From Flavonifractor sp. An306 (lineage in GTDB: Bacteria; Bacillota; Clostridia; Oscillospirales; Oscillospiraceae), in assembly GCF_002159455.1 (NCBI RefSeq), contig NZ_NFIQ01000022.1, forward strand, positions 1-52,450: a stretch of 52,450 nt of DNA. Reading direction: 5' to 3'. The notes below the pieces were generated by a model. The model worked only from the letters and a program-made list of their open reading frames with translations, had not been told where the DNA came from and searched no databases. Below are positions 18,464 to 28,839 of the stretch, one piece after another. Each line of letters begins with the position of its first letter. Positions within the stretch are counted from its first letter, which is position 1. Position numbers and translations under genes: made by a program.

Positions 18464-18479
18464 CACTCCGGAGTGCTGT
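18460..18479. promoter_or_regulatory. CIRCE-like half-sites with a 2-base spacer
   Basis: TTAGCACTC-CG-GAGTGCTGT. The two arms are the CIRCE half-sites, but the spacer is 2 bases instead of 9, giving a perfect 16-base palindrome (18462-18477). It overlaps the lipid kinase stop codon and lies about 100 bases upstream of the true CIRCE. It may be a decayed or auxiliary HrcA site, or just a hairpin at the end of the upstream gene. Confidence 0.5.
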
Positions 18480-18504
18480 TTGTGAACAAAACTTGAATTT
18501 TTTG

Positions 18505-18547
18505 AAAATCAACCCCCTTTTCTCAAAAAAGGGGGTTGATTTTTTTG
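18505..18547 (+). terminator. Terminator of the lipid kinase transcript
   Basis: AAAATCAACCCCCTTTT pairs with AAAAGGGGGTTGATTTT around a short loop, followed by a T-run to 18546. Strong rho-independent terminator; its 3' arm overlaps the groESL -35 box. Confidence 0.9.
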
Positions 18548-18564
18548 GCCGGTAGGGGTATTAT
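18536..18564 (+). promoter_or_regulatory. groESL promoter
   Basis: -35 TTGATT (18536-18541), 17-base spacer, -10 TATTAT (18559-18564). The predicted start site near 18571 lies just before the CIRCE, the arrangement expected for HrcA repression. Confidence 0.75.
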
Positions 18565-18575
18565 CTTACATGTGG

Positions 18576-18602
18576 TTAGCACTCCGGTAAAATGAGTGCT
18601 AA
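18576..18602. promoter_or_regulatory. CIRCE operator (HrcA site), perfect consensus
   Basis: TTAGCACTC, 9 bases, GAGTGCTAA. This is an exact match to the CIRCE consensus, at the expected transcription start of groESL. HrcA repression of chaperonin genes through CIRCE is well established in Bacillota; hrcA itself is not in the window. Confidence 0.96.
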
Positions 18603-18621
18603 CCTAATGAATTGCTAATAA

Positions 18622-18939
<318 letters not shown>

Positions 18940-19002
18940 TCGTCCCCTGCTGTCAACAAACTGATTTCCGGGCGGAGCCCGCCCGACTCAAATTGGAGGT
19001 AA

Positions 19003-20634
<1,632 letters not shown>

Positions 20635-20656
20635 TCCTAAACAAAGCGCAAATTTT

Positions 20657-20690
20657 GGGCCCCCGGAACAGCGTTCCGGGGGCCCTTCTT
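20657..20690 (+). terminator. groESL terminator (copy 1)
   Basis: A 13-base perfect stem (GGGCCCCCGGAAC with GTTCCGGGGGCCC, loop AGC) followed by TTCTTGT. A near-identical copy stands at 20894-20927. Confidence 0.85.
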
Positions 20691-20710
20691 GTCGGCCACC
20701 AGTCACAAGC

Positions 20711-20807
20711 GTTTTGCCGGAGGCAAAACCTTGATGCCGGGCGGATTCACTCCGCCCGAGCAGATCAAATTATAGGGGTCCCCAAGAAATCTCTGATTTC
20801 TTGGGGA
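20711..20807 (+). repeat. Three-hairpin intergenic element
   Basis: Three consecutive palindromes without coding: GTTTTGCC-GGA-GGCAAAAC (20711-20729), GGGCGGA-TTCAC-TCCGCCC (20739-20757), and a 13-base-arm stem TCCCCAAGAAATC-TCT-GATTTCTTGGGGA (20779-20807). It separates the two copies of the groEL tail. The layout resembles one half of the 30621-31000 array, though loops and linkers differ. Confidence 0.6.
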
Positions 20808-20808
20808 G

Positions 20809-20930
20809 GGCCGACAAGAAGGAGCCCGCTCCTCCCGCTCCGCTGCTCCCGACATGGGCGGTATGTACTAATCCCGAACAAAGCGAATATTTTGGGCCCC
20901 CGGAACATCGTTCCGGGGGCCCTTGTTGTT
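20809..20930 (+). pseudogene. Decayed duplicate of the groEL 3' end and terminator
   Basis: From GGCCGACAAGAAGGAGCC onward this stretch repeats 20571-20692 (end of groEL, stop region, terminator) with a few substitutions and a 1-base deletion in the CTCCCGCT repeat, which shifts the frame. It holds only ~20 codons, so it is a relic and not a gene. Its terminator hairpin (20894-20922) keeps the 13-base stem while the loop changed from AGC to ATC, so it could still act as a second terminator, facing putP from the other side. Confidence 0.9.
20894..20927. terminator. Second copy of the groEL terminator
   Basis: Stem GGGCCCCCGGAAC with GTTCCGGGGGCCC, loop ATC, then TTGTTGTT. Two bases from the putP stop, so it may serve both directions. 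Confidence 0.7.
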
Positions 20931-22449
20931 ATCGTTTTACTTCTTCAAAGACCTCTACAATCTGCCGTTCGGGGGCAGGGGTGAGCAGGGAGACCACCAC
21001 AATGGCGACCAGCGCGCAGAGGAAGGCGGGCAGCAGCTCGTAAATGGCCCAGGCGCCGCCCATGGGGGCGATGAGGAATTTCCACACAAAAACCATGACG
21101 CCGCCGGTAATCATACCAGCCAGCGCGCCCCACTTGTTGGAGCGCTTCCAGAACAGGGCCATCAGCATGGTGGGGCCGAAGGCAGCGCCAAAGCCGGCCC
21201 AGGCAAAGGAGACCACCCGAAACACAGAGCTGTTGGGGTCACGGGCCAAAAAGGCGGCGATGAGGGCAATGGCGATCATCACGGACCGGGCCACCACCAT
21301 ACCCCGCTTGCCGCTGAAGTTGCGCTTGAGAAAATCATTGCCCAGGTCCTGGGAAATGGAGGAGGAGGCGGCCAGTAGCTGGCTGTCGGCGGTGGACATG
21401 GTGGCCGCCAGGATGCCCGCCAGGATCACGCCGGCCAGCAGAGCGGGCAGAGCGCCGAACTGGCTGATGAGGCTGGCAATGCGCACAATAATGGTCTCGG
21501 AGTCGGCCAGCTGCTCCAGAGCGCCGGCGCTGGTCATGGCGTTGCCCACCAGGCCGATGACGATGGCCACGCCCATGGAGATGACCACCCAGGAGGAGGC
21601 CACCCGGCGGGAGAGCTTCAGCTTAGCCTCCTCCTCAATGGCCATAAAGCGCACCAGGATGTGGGGCATGCCGAAGTAGCCCAGGCCCCAGGCCAGCAGG
21701 GAGCAGATGGTGAGCAGGCTATAGGGGTTGGAGCCGCCGGTGGCGGGGTCGTAGATGCGGTCCAGGGACAGGTATCCCGCCATGGAGCGGGCGTTTTCCA
21801 TCACCGCCCCCACGCCGCCGGCCTGGGTTACCCCGAAGCCCAGCACCATGATCAGGGCCACCGTCATAATGATGGACTGGATCAGGTCGGTGAAGGAGGC
21901 GGCCAGGAAGCCGCCCATGACGGTGTAGATGACGATGACGGCGGCGGAAATGAGCATAGCGGTGACATAGTCCATGCCGAACAGGGTGGAAAACAGCTTG
22001 CCGCAGGCGGAGAAACCGGAGGCGGTGTAGGGGATGAAAAAGATGATGATGACCAGGGCGGAAATGGCGGACAGCAGGCACCGGTCATCCCCCCAGCGCT
22101 TGGAGAAAAACTGGGGCACGGTGATGGCGTCCAGCCGGTGAGAGTAGCGGCGGATGCGCTTGGCTACGATGAGCCAGTTCAGGTAAGTACCGACAACCAG
22201 TCCGATGGCGGTCCAGCTGGCCTCCGCCAGGCCGGTGAGGTAGGCCACGCCGGGCAGCCCCATCAGCAGCCAGGAGGACATATCGCTGGCCTCGGCGCTC
22301 ATGGCGGTGACAAAGGGACCCAGCTTCCGCCCCCCCAGATAGAAGTCGTCAACGGACTCGTTTTTCTTGGCACAGATCCAGCCGATCCACAGCATGAACA
22401 GCAGGTAGACCACGATGGCCAGCAGGATCAGGATTTGTGCGGTGGTCAT
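20929..22449 (-). CDS. putP: Sodium/proline symporter PutP
   Basis: 506 residues with about 13 hydrophobic segments, typical of the solute:sodium symporter family. Family motifs: DDFYLGGRKLGPFVTAMSAE and EASDMSSWLLMGLPG near the N-terminus (Na+ and proline binding in helix II), and AATMSTADSQLLAASSSISQ in the middle. It imports proline with Na+, which may feed amino-acid fermentation. ATG at 22449 has AAAGGAGTG upstream, and its promoter lies at 22514-22542. Confidence 0.95.
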   Translation of the reverse strand: MTTAQILILLAIVVYLLFMLWIGWICAKKNESVDDFYLGGRKLGPFVTAMSAEASDMSSWLLMGLPGVAYLTGLAEASWTAIGLVVGTYLNWLIVAKRIRRYSHRLDAITVPQFFSKRWGDDRCLLSAISALVIIIFFIPYTASGFSACGKLFSTLFGMDYVTAMLISAAVIVIYTVMGGFLAASFTDLIQSIIMTVALIMVLGFGVTQAGGVGAVMENARSMAGYLSLDRIYDPATGGSNPYSLLTICSLLAWGLGYFGMPHILVRFMAIEEEAKLKLSRRVASSWVVISMGVAIVIGLVGNAMTSAGALEQLADSETIIVRIASLISQFGALPALLAGVILAGILAATMSTADSQLLAASSSISQDLGNDFLKRNFSGKRGMVVARSVMIAIALIAAFLARDPNSSVFRVVSFAWAGFGAAFGPTMLMALFWKRSNKWGALAGMITGGVMVFVWKFLIAPMGGAWAIYELLPAFLCALVAIVVVSLLTPAPERQIVEVFEEVKR

Positions 22450-22513
22450 GAAAACACACTCCTTTTTACTTCAACTCTCCTGTCCTGGCCGTGGATACCG
22501 GGACAATAGGGTT

Positions 22514-22542
22514 ATTATAGCACAGTCTGAGTGGAATGAAAA
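22514..22542 (-). promoter_or_regulatory. putP promoter
   Basis: Minus strand: TTTTCA (22542-22537), 17-base spacer starting TTCC, extended TGC then TATAAT (22519-22514). The -35 and following bases TTTTCATTCC are the same as in the gap promoter. The rest of the 300-base putP-gap gap (22543-22688) shows no gene or convincing structure. Confidence 0.65.
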
Positions 22543-22688
22543 TACAATAAAGCGCATAAAAATTGATTTTTAATGAGGTGGATCCAGCGGCAGCAAAGAA
22601 ACGCCTGCCCATTTAACCGGGAAAACTGCATATAAAGCCAAAAATTTTACACGCTAAAACGTTGAGCCGGTGGTCTGGAGTGAGGAGA

Positions 22689-22721
22689 CAAAAAGGCGCC
22701 CGGTCCAAAAGGACCGGGCGC
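22689..22721 (-). terminator. gap terminator
   Basis: Minus strand: GCGCCCGGTCC-TTTT-GGACCGGGCGC followed by CTTTTTG. Strong rho-independent terminator 30 bases past the gap stop. Confidence 0.9.
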
Positions 22722-22751
22722 AGGGTGTTTTTGGGGTTGTGGGACTGTCAC

Positions 22752-23853
<1,102 letters not shown>

Positions 23854-23947
23854 GAGAAAAAACGAAAAACTTAGTGGGGAAACTGTATAAAATTACGGGT
23901 GGATTATCGGTAAACGTGGCAGTTTCGACATGACTCGACATTTTTTC

Positions 23948-23976
23948 TTGCGGGGGGAGGGTGGGTTTGATATACT
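23948..23976 (+). promoter_or_regulatory. Promoter of the histidine-kinase-like gene
   Basis: TTGCGG (23948-23953), 17-base spacer, TATACT (23971-23976). It lies downstream of the ATG at 23930 that opens the long reading frame, which argues for the later start at 24062. Confidence 0.5.
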
Positions 23977-24061
23977 TACTTTAACTTACCAATTTTCCGG
24001 CGGGAGAGGAGCCGCCCGCCGGGACAAACTGAAGGCACACCGGCGGAAGGAGGGGACGGCT

Positions 24062-24847
24062 TTGGAGGAGCGGGGCGACCTGGGCCCGCTGCTGCTGGAG
24101 CAGCTGCGGGAGCAGATGAACAATTTGTCGGCGTCCATTCAGCTGCTCAGCCCTGTGGTGCGGGAAAAGGGGGGCGAGAAGTACGACCCCTATCTGGCCA
24201 TCCTGAACCAGAGCCTGTACCGGATCATGCGGATGCTGGGCAATGTGGAATTCCTGCAGCTGGAGGAAGGGGACCGGCCGGACCGCTTGCAGGGCAGTCT
24301 GGACCTGGCGGGGCTGTGCCGGGAGCTGGCCGCCCAGGTGACTCCGCTGGCGGAGCTGGTGGGGGTATCCTTTTCTTATGAGGAGGAGAAGGGCAGCCTG
24401 CTCACCCGGGGGGACAGCCGGCTGCTGCGGCGCATGCTGCTGGAGCTGATTTCCAACGCCCTGAAGGCGGCGGGGGAAGGCGGACGGACGGGCCTGCGGC
24501 TGGCGGTGCGCCAGGACCGGGCGGTGCTCACCGTGTGGGACGACGGGCCCGGACTGCCGCCGCCGGACAGCGAGCCCGCCGGCCTTCTGGACCGGCCGTC
24601 GGGGCTGGGGCTGGGCCTGCGTGTGGCCCGCCGGGCGGCGGAGGCCCACGGCGGCGTCCTTGTGTTTGAGCAGCGGGAGGACCGGGGCTGCCGGGCGGTG
24701 GTCTCCCTGCCCATCCGTACCCCGGGACAGGCGGAACTGCGCACCCCGTCTATGGGCTGGGATCCGGCCGGGGGCTTCTCCGATCTGCTGGTGGAGCTGG
24801 CCAGCGTGCTGCCCTATCAGGCCTTCCTGCCCGGGGAGCTGGAATAG
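24062..24847 (+). CDS. Histidine-kinase-like ATPase lacking the phospho-acceptor His
   Basis: 261 residues from a TTG start at 24062, which has AAGGAGGGG 6-7 bases upstream; the ATG at 23930 precedes the likely promoter. No membrane segment. The N-terminal ~65 residues form two helices like a dimerisation domain (QLREQMNNLSASIQLL), but this region has no His at all; the first is residue 196. The HATPase domain is complete: N-box ELISNALKAA (Asn132), G1 WDDGPGLPP (159-167), G2 GLGLGLRVARRAAEAHGG (181-198). A ~40-residue Pro-rich tail follows. No response regulator is adjacent. It could be an accessory or regulatory ATPase rather than a true kinase. Confidence 0.75.
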   Translation: MEERGDLGPLLLEQLREQMNNLSASIQLLSPVVREKGGEKYDPYLAILNQSLYRIMRMLGNVEFLQLEEGDRPDRLQGSLDLAGLCRELAAQVTPLAELVGVSFSYEEEKGSLLTRGDSRLLRRMLLELISNALKAAGEGGRTGLRLAVRQDRAVLTVWDDGPGLPPPDSEPAGLLDRPSGLGLGLRVARRAAEAHGGVLVFEQREDRGCRAVVSLPIRTPGQAELRTPSMGWDPAGGFSDLLVELASVLPYQAFLPGELE

Positions 24848-24872
24848 GGTTTGAAGAAAATGAAAAAAACTC

Positions 24873-24901
24873 TTTACAAACCGGGAAAAGGTTGCTATAA
24901 T
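24873..24901 (+). promoter_or_regulatory. tRNA-Arg promoter
   Basis: -35 TTTACA (24873-24878), 17-base spacer, -10 TATAAT (24896-24901). The transcript leader then forms a hairpin, GGCACGT (24907-24913) with ACGTGCC (24922-24928), directly before the mature tRNA. Confidence 0.85.
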
Positions 24902-24932
24902 AATCAGGCACGTGAAAGAAAACGTGCCCTGC

Positions 24933-25009
24933 GCGCCCGTAGCGCAATTGGATAGAGCGTCAGATTCCGGTTCTGAAGGCTGGGGGTTCGAGTCCCTTCG
25001 GGCGTACCA
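24933..25009 (+). tRNA. tRNA-Arg (anticodon CCG)
   Basis: 77 bases including encoded CCA. Acceptor stem GCGCCCG with CGGGCGT (one G-U pair), anticodon stem TCAGA/TCTGA with loop TTCCGGT giving anticodon CCG (reads CGG), T-arm with TTCGAGT loop. The D stem GCGC/GAGC has one mismatch where GCTC is usual, and the T stem has two G-U pairs. Own promoter and terminator, monocistronic. Confidence 0.95.
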
Positions 25010-25010
25010 T

Positions 25011-25047
25011 AAAAATAGCCACACCCCTTGGGGTGTGGCTATTTTTA
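25011..25047 (+). terminator. tRNA-Arg terminator
   Basis: AAAAATAGCCACACCCC pairs with GGGGTGTGGCTATTTTT, starting two bases after the CCA end. Strong. Confidence 0.93.
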
Positions 25048-25103
25048 TGAATACCACTTGTTTATGTTACCTGGGATTTTTTAATAGGAGGAACAGACGG
25101 ATT

Positions 25104-26318
25104 ATGGACACCATTCCCTTACCTGTGGTCATGGATGGGGCCACGGGCACAGAGCTGATGGCCCGGGGCATGCCCCAAGGGGTCTCCACCGAGCAGTGGG
25201 TGCTGGACCACCCGGAGGTGCTGCTGGAGGTGCAGCGGGCCTATGTCCGCTCGGGCAGCCAGGTGCTGCTGGCTCCCACCTTCGGGGCAAACCGGGTGGG
25301 CCTGAGCCGCTGCGGGGCCTTCCATCAGGTGGCGGACTACAACCGCCGGCTGGTGGAGCTTACCCGGCAGGCGGCGGAGGGGAAGTGTCTGGTGGCGGGA
25401 GATCTGGCACCCATGGGTCTGTCCCTCCCTCCTTTTGGAGAGAGCGGTTTTGAGGAGCTGGTGGCGGTGTACACCGAGCAGGCCGCCGCCCTGGCGGCGG
25501 CTGGGGTGGACCTGTTCGTGGTGGAGACCATGACCACCATGGCGGAGGCCCGGGCGGCGGTGCTGGCCTGCCGGAGCGTATCGGACAGGCCGGTGTGGGT
25601 GTCCTTTACCTGTGACGAGGAGGGGCGCACGCCCACGGGCACCGACGTGCTGGCCGCCATGATCGTCATGCAGGGCATGGGAGCGGCCGCCTTCGGCCTC
25701 AACTGCACCGACCCGGCGGTGACGGCCCAGCAGCTGGAGCGGCTCACCCCCTATGCCGCCATTCCGCTCATTGCCAAGCCCAACGCCGGCCTGCCCGGCG
25801 CCTACTGTACCCCGGCGGAGCTGGCCGCCCAGGCGCCCGCCTACGCCAGGGCCGGGGCCCGGATCTTCGGCGGCTGCTGCGGCGCCGGACCGGACCACCT
25901 GGCGGCGGTGAAAGCGGCGGTGGAGGGGATTGGCTTTTCCGCCTTTCCCCCGGTGGAGCACGACCCAGACGTGATCCCCTGCGCCAGCGAGAAGGAGGCC
26001 CGGTTCATCACCCCCGACGTGGACGTGGGGGAGACCATCGAGTGTACCCCCGACTTGCTGGAGGACATTCTAATGGCCGAGGAGGTCTCTCCCCAGGGGG
26101 CGCTGAAGATCGCCATTCTGGAGGAGGACGACCTGGATATTTTTGCTGAGAACCAGTACGCGGTGAAGGACGCCCTGTGTCTCTTCTCCGACGTGCCGGA
26201 GCTGCTGGAAAAGGCTCTGCGGATCTACCAGGGCCGGGCCTTCTGGGACGGTACGGGGGATCTGGAGGAGGATTTTCTGCGAAATATGGCCGACAAGTAC
26301 GGGCTGATCCTGCTGTAA
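25104..26318 (+). CDS. Homocysteine S-methyltransferase family protein
   Basis: 404 residues. The Hcy-binding barrel has VVMDGATGTELMARG at the start and the three zinc-binding Cys: Cys201 in FGLNCTDP, and Cys258 and Cys259 in GGCCGAGP. Residues beyond ~300 are an extension whose end (SDVPELLEKALRIYQGRAF) resembles the pterin-domain segment of MetH-type enzymes, but no full pterin or cobalamin domain is present. It would transfer a methyl group to homocysteine to give methionine; methyl donor unknown. ATG 25104 is chosen because the frame upstream runs through the tRNA; AGGAGG lies 12 bases upstream, a long spacing. Confidence 0.85.
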   Translation: MDTIPLPVVMDGATGTELMARGMPQGVSTEQWVLDHPEVLLEVQRAYVRSGSQVLLAPTFGANRVGLSRCGAFHQVADYNRRLVELTRQAAEGKCLVAGDLAPMGLSLPPFGESGFEELVAVYTEQAAALAAAGVDLFVVETMTTMAEARAAVLACRSVSDRPVWVSFTCDEEGRTPTGTDVLAAMIVMQGMGAAAFGLNCTDPAVTAQQLERLTPYAAIPLIAKPNAGLPGAYCTPAELAAQAPAYARAGARIFGGCCGAGPDHLAAVKAAVEGIGFSAFPPVEHDPDVIPCASEKEARFITPDVDVGETIECTPDLLEDILMAEEVSPQGALKIAILEEDDLDIFAENQYAVKDALCLFSDVPELLEKALRIYQGRAFWDGTGDLEEDFLRNMADKYGLILL

Positions 26319-26368
26319 CCCTCCGTCAAGAGGAGAAGTGTCGAATGGACAAAATCAGCGAAACCGCC

Positions 26369-26402
26369 AAAAAGCACGCCCCCTTTTTGGGGCGCGCTTT
26401 TT
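26369..26402 (+). terminator. Terminator after the homocysteine methyltransferase
   Basis: AAAAAGC-A-CGCCCC pairs with GGGGCG-C-GCTTTTT (one internal mismatch), followed by GTTTTG. It lies inside a 23-codon open frame that begins at 26345 with an AGAGGAG upstream. Confidence 0.85.
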
Positions 26403-26412
26403 GTTTTGCGCC

Positions 26413-26441
26413 TTGACGGGGATATCAAGATACGGTATCAT
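26413..26441 (+). promoter_or_regulatory. nrdD promoter
   Basis: -35 TTGACG (26413-26418), 17-base spacer, -10 TATCAT (26436-26441). The start site near 26448 puts the NrdR box at about +17 to +33. Confidence 0.75.
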
Positions 26442-26464
26442 GAGTGGGACGCAAAGAAACGGTA

Positions 26465-26480
26465 ACACAAGATGTTGTGT
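26465..26480. promoter_or_regulatory. NrdR box
   Basis: ACACAAGATGTTGTGT, a perfect 6-base-arm palindrome with 4-base centre, matching the conserved positions of the NrdR-box consensus (acaCwAtATaTwGtgt). NrdR represses ribonucleotide reductase genes according to ATP/dATP levels. Only one box is visible, whereas NrdR sites usually come in pairs. Confidence 0.75.
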
Positions 26481-26513
26481 GGAATAAATGGCGTGGAAAG
26501 GAACGGAAAAGCG

Positions 26514-28826
26514 ATGACACTCAGCAAGATCAGGAAGCGGGACGGCCGTTTGGCGGAGTTTAACGAGGAAAAAATTGCCCAGGCCATCAACAAGGCCTTC
26601 CGGGCCACCTACAAGCCGGACAAGGAGGAGGTAGCCCGCCGCCTGGCCGACGAGGTGCTCTCCATCCTGGAGGTGGAGGGGGAGGGCCAGCCCGACGTGG
26701 AGCACATCCAGGACCTGGTGGAGCGGGTGCTGATGGACAACGGGTATGTGCAGACCGCCAAGGCCTACATCCTCTACCGGGAGGAGCGCAGCCGGGCCCG
26801 GGAGATGAACACCCGCCTGATGAAGACCTATGAGGATATCACTTTTTCCGCGGCCAAGGAGTCCGACCTGAAGCGGGAGAACGCCAACATCGACGGGGAC
26901 ACCGCCATGGGCTCCATGCTGAAGTTCGGCTCTGAGGGGGCCAAGCAGTTTTACGACATGTTCGTGCTCAATCCCGACCATGCCCGCTCCCACCGGGAGG
27001 GGGATATCCACATCCACGACCTGGACTTCCTCACCCTCACCACCACCTGCTGCCAAATCGACATCAAGAAGCTGTTTGAGGGGGGCTTTTCCACCGGTCA
27101 CGGCACCCTGCGGGAGCCCAACGACATCTCCTCCTACGCCGCCCTGTGCTGCATCGCCATCCAGTCCAACCAGAACGACCAGCACGGCGGCCAGAGCGTG
27201 GTGAACTTCGACTACGGTATGGCCGACGGGGTGCGCAAGACCTTTGCCCGCCTGTACCGGCAGAACCTGGCCCGGGCCCTCACCCTGCTGGAGGACCGGG
27301 AGGACCCGGAAAGCGAGCTGAAAGGGGTCATGGCGGGTATCCAGGAGCGCACCGGCCTGGTGCCTACGCTGGAGGACTGGGACGCCTACGCCGCCGCCGA
27401 GCGGGAGGCACTGGAGGCCTCCTTCGGGGACGTGACGAAGGCCCAGCAGTTCGCCCACAAGCGGGCGGTGAAGGAGACCGACCGGGCCACCTATCAGGCC
27501 ATGGAGGCCCTGATCCACAACCTGAATACCATGCATTCCCGCGCCGGCGCCCAGACTCCCTTCTCCTCCATCAACTACGGCATGGACACCTCCCCTGAGG
27601 GCCGCATGGTGATGAAAAATGTGATGCTGGCCACCGAGGCCGGCCTGGGGGGCGGGGAGACCCCCATTTTCCCCATCCAGATTTTCCGGGTGAAGGAGGG
27701 GGTCAACTACAACCCCGGGGAGCCCAACTACGATCTGTTCCAGCTGGCCATGCGGTGCTCCGCAAAGCGGCTGTTCCCCAACTTCTCCTTTATCGACGCC
27801 CCCTTCAACCTGCAGTACTATAAGCCCGGCCACCCGGAGACCGAGATCGCCTATATGGGCTGCCGCACCCGGGTCATCGGCAACGTGTACGACCCCAGCC
27901 GGGAGGTCTGCAACGGCCGGGGCAACCTGAGCTTTACCACCATCAACCTGCCCCGGCTGGCCATCAAGGCCCGGGGAGACGTGGACGCCTTCTTCGAGTC
28001 CCTGGACCGGATGATGGACCTGTGCGTGGATCAGCTGCTGGAGCGGTTTGAGATCCAGTGCCGCAAGCACGTTTACAACTACCCCTTCCTCATGGGCCAG
28101 GGGGTGTGGCTGGACAGCGACAAGCTGGACTGGGAGGACGAGGTGCGGGAGGTGCTCAAGCACGGCACCCTGTCGGTGGGCTTCATCGGCCTGGCCGAGA
28201 CCCTGAAAGCCCTCATCGGGGTCCACCATGGAGAGAGCGAGAAGGCCAGGGTGCTGGGCCTGGAGATCATCTCCCACATGCGCTCCCGCATGGACGCCGA
28301 GAGCGAAAAGCGGGGCCTCAACTTCTCGTTGCTGGCCACTCCCGCCGAGGGGCTGTCCGGCCGGTTCGTCAAGCTGGACAAGGCCCGCTATGGGGTGATG
28401 GAGGGGATCACCGACCGGGAATATTATACCAACTCTTTCCATGTGCCGGTGTACTACCCCATCTCCGCCTATGACAAGATCAAAATTGAGGCCCCCTATC
28501 ACGCCCTCACCAACGCCGGACACATCAGCTATATCGAGATGGACGGCGACCCCACCGACAATCTGGAGGCCTTTGAGAAGGTGATCCGCTGCATGAAGGA
28601 GAGCGGCATCGGCTACGGCAGCGTGAACCATCCGGTGGACCGGGACCCGGTGTGCGGTTTCTCCGGCATCATCGGGGACCAGTGCCCCGGCTGCGGCCGC
28701 ACCGAAGCCGACGGGGTGCCCTTTGAGCGCATCCGGCGGATCACCGGCTACTTGGTGGGGACCCTGGACCGGTTCAACAACGCCAAGCGGGCGGAGGAGC
28801 ATGACCGGGTCAAGCACGGTGTATAA
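26514..28826 (+). CDS. nrdD: Anaerobic ribonucleoside-triphosphate reductase
   Basis: 770 residues. N-terminal ATP-cone (IRKRDGRLAEFNEEKIAQAI) for allosteric dATP/ATP control, a ten-stranded barrel with TTTCCQIDIKKLF-type active site residues, and a C-terminal zinc site (CGFSGIIGDQCPGCGR) followed by the glycyl-radical loop RRITGYLVG with Gly745. It reduces NTPs to dNTPs without oxygen. ATG at 26514 begins MTLSKIRKRDG; the upstream in-frame ATG at 26472 lies inside the NrdR box. The NrdG activase is encoded one gene downstream. Confidence 0.97.
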   Translation: MTLSKIRKRDGRLAEFNEEKIAQAINKAFRATYKPDKEEVARRLADEVLSILEVEGEGQPDVEHIQDLVERVLMDNGYVQTAKAYILYREERSRAREMNTRLMKTYEDITFSAAKESDLKRENANIDGDTAMGSMLKFGSEGAKQFYDMFVLNPDHARSHREGDIHIHDLDFLTLTTTCCQIDIKKLFEGGFSTGHGTLREPNDISSYAALCCIAIQSNQNDQHGGQSVVNFDYGMADGVRKTFARLYRQNLARALTLLEDREDPESELKGVMAGIQERTGLVPTLEDWDAYAAAEREALEASFGDVTKAQQFAHKRAVKETDRATYQAMEALIHNLNTMHSRAGAQTPFSSINYGMDTSPEGRMVMKNVMLATEAGLGGGETPIFPIQIFRVKEGVNYNPGEPNYDLFQLAMRCSAKRLFPNFSFIDAPFNLQYYKPGHPETEIAYMGCRTRVIGNVYDPSREVCNGRGNLSFTTINLPRLAIKARGDVDAFFESLDRMMDLCVDQLLERFEIQCRKHVYNYPFLMGQGVWLDSDKLDWEDEVREVLKHGTLSVGFIGLAETLKALIGVHHGESEKARVLGLEIISHMRSRMDAESEKRGLNFSLLATPAEGLSGRFVKLDKARYGVMEGITDREYYTNSFHVPVYYPISAYDKIKIEAPYHALTNAGHISYIEMDGDPTDNLEAFEKVIRCMKESGIGYGSVNHPVDRDPVCGFSGIIGDQCPGCGRTEADGVPFERIRRITGYLVGTLDRFNNAKRAEEHDRVKHGV

Positions 28827-28839
28827 GGGGATGGAGCGC

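Noticed and set aside
24912-25103. N-terminal extension of the homocysteine methyltransferase
   Set aside because: Would translate through the tRNA-Arg gene and its terminator; the conserved N-terminus begins at 25104.
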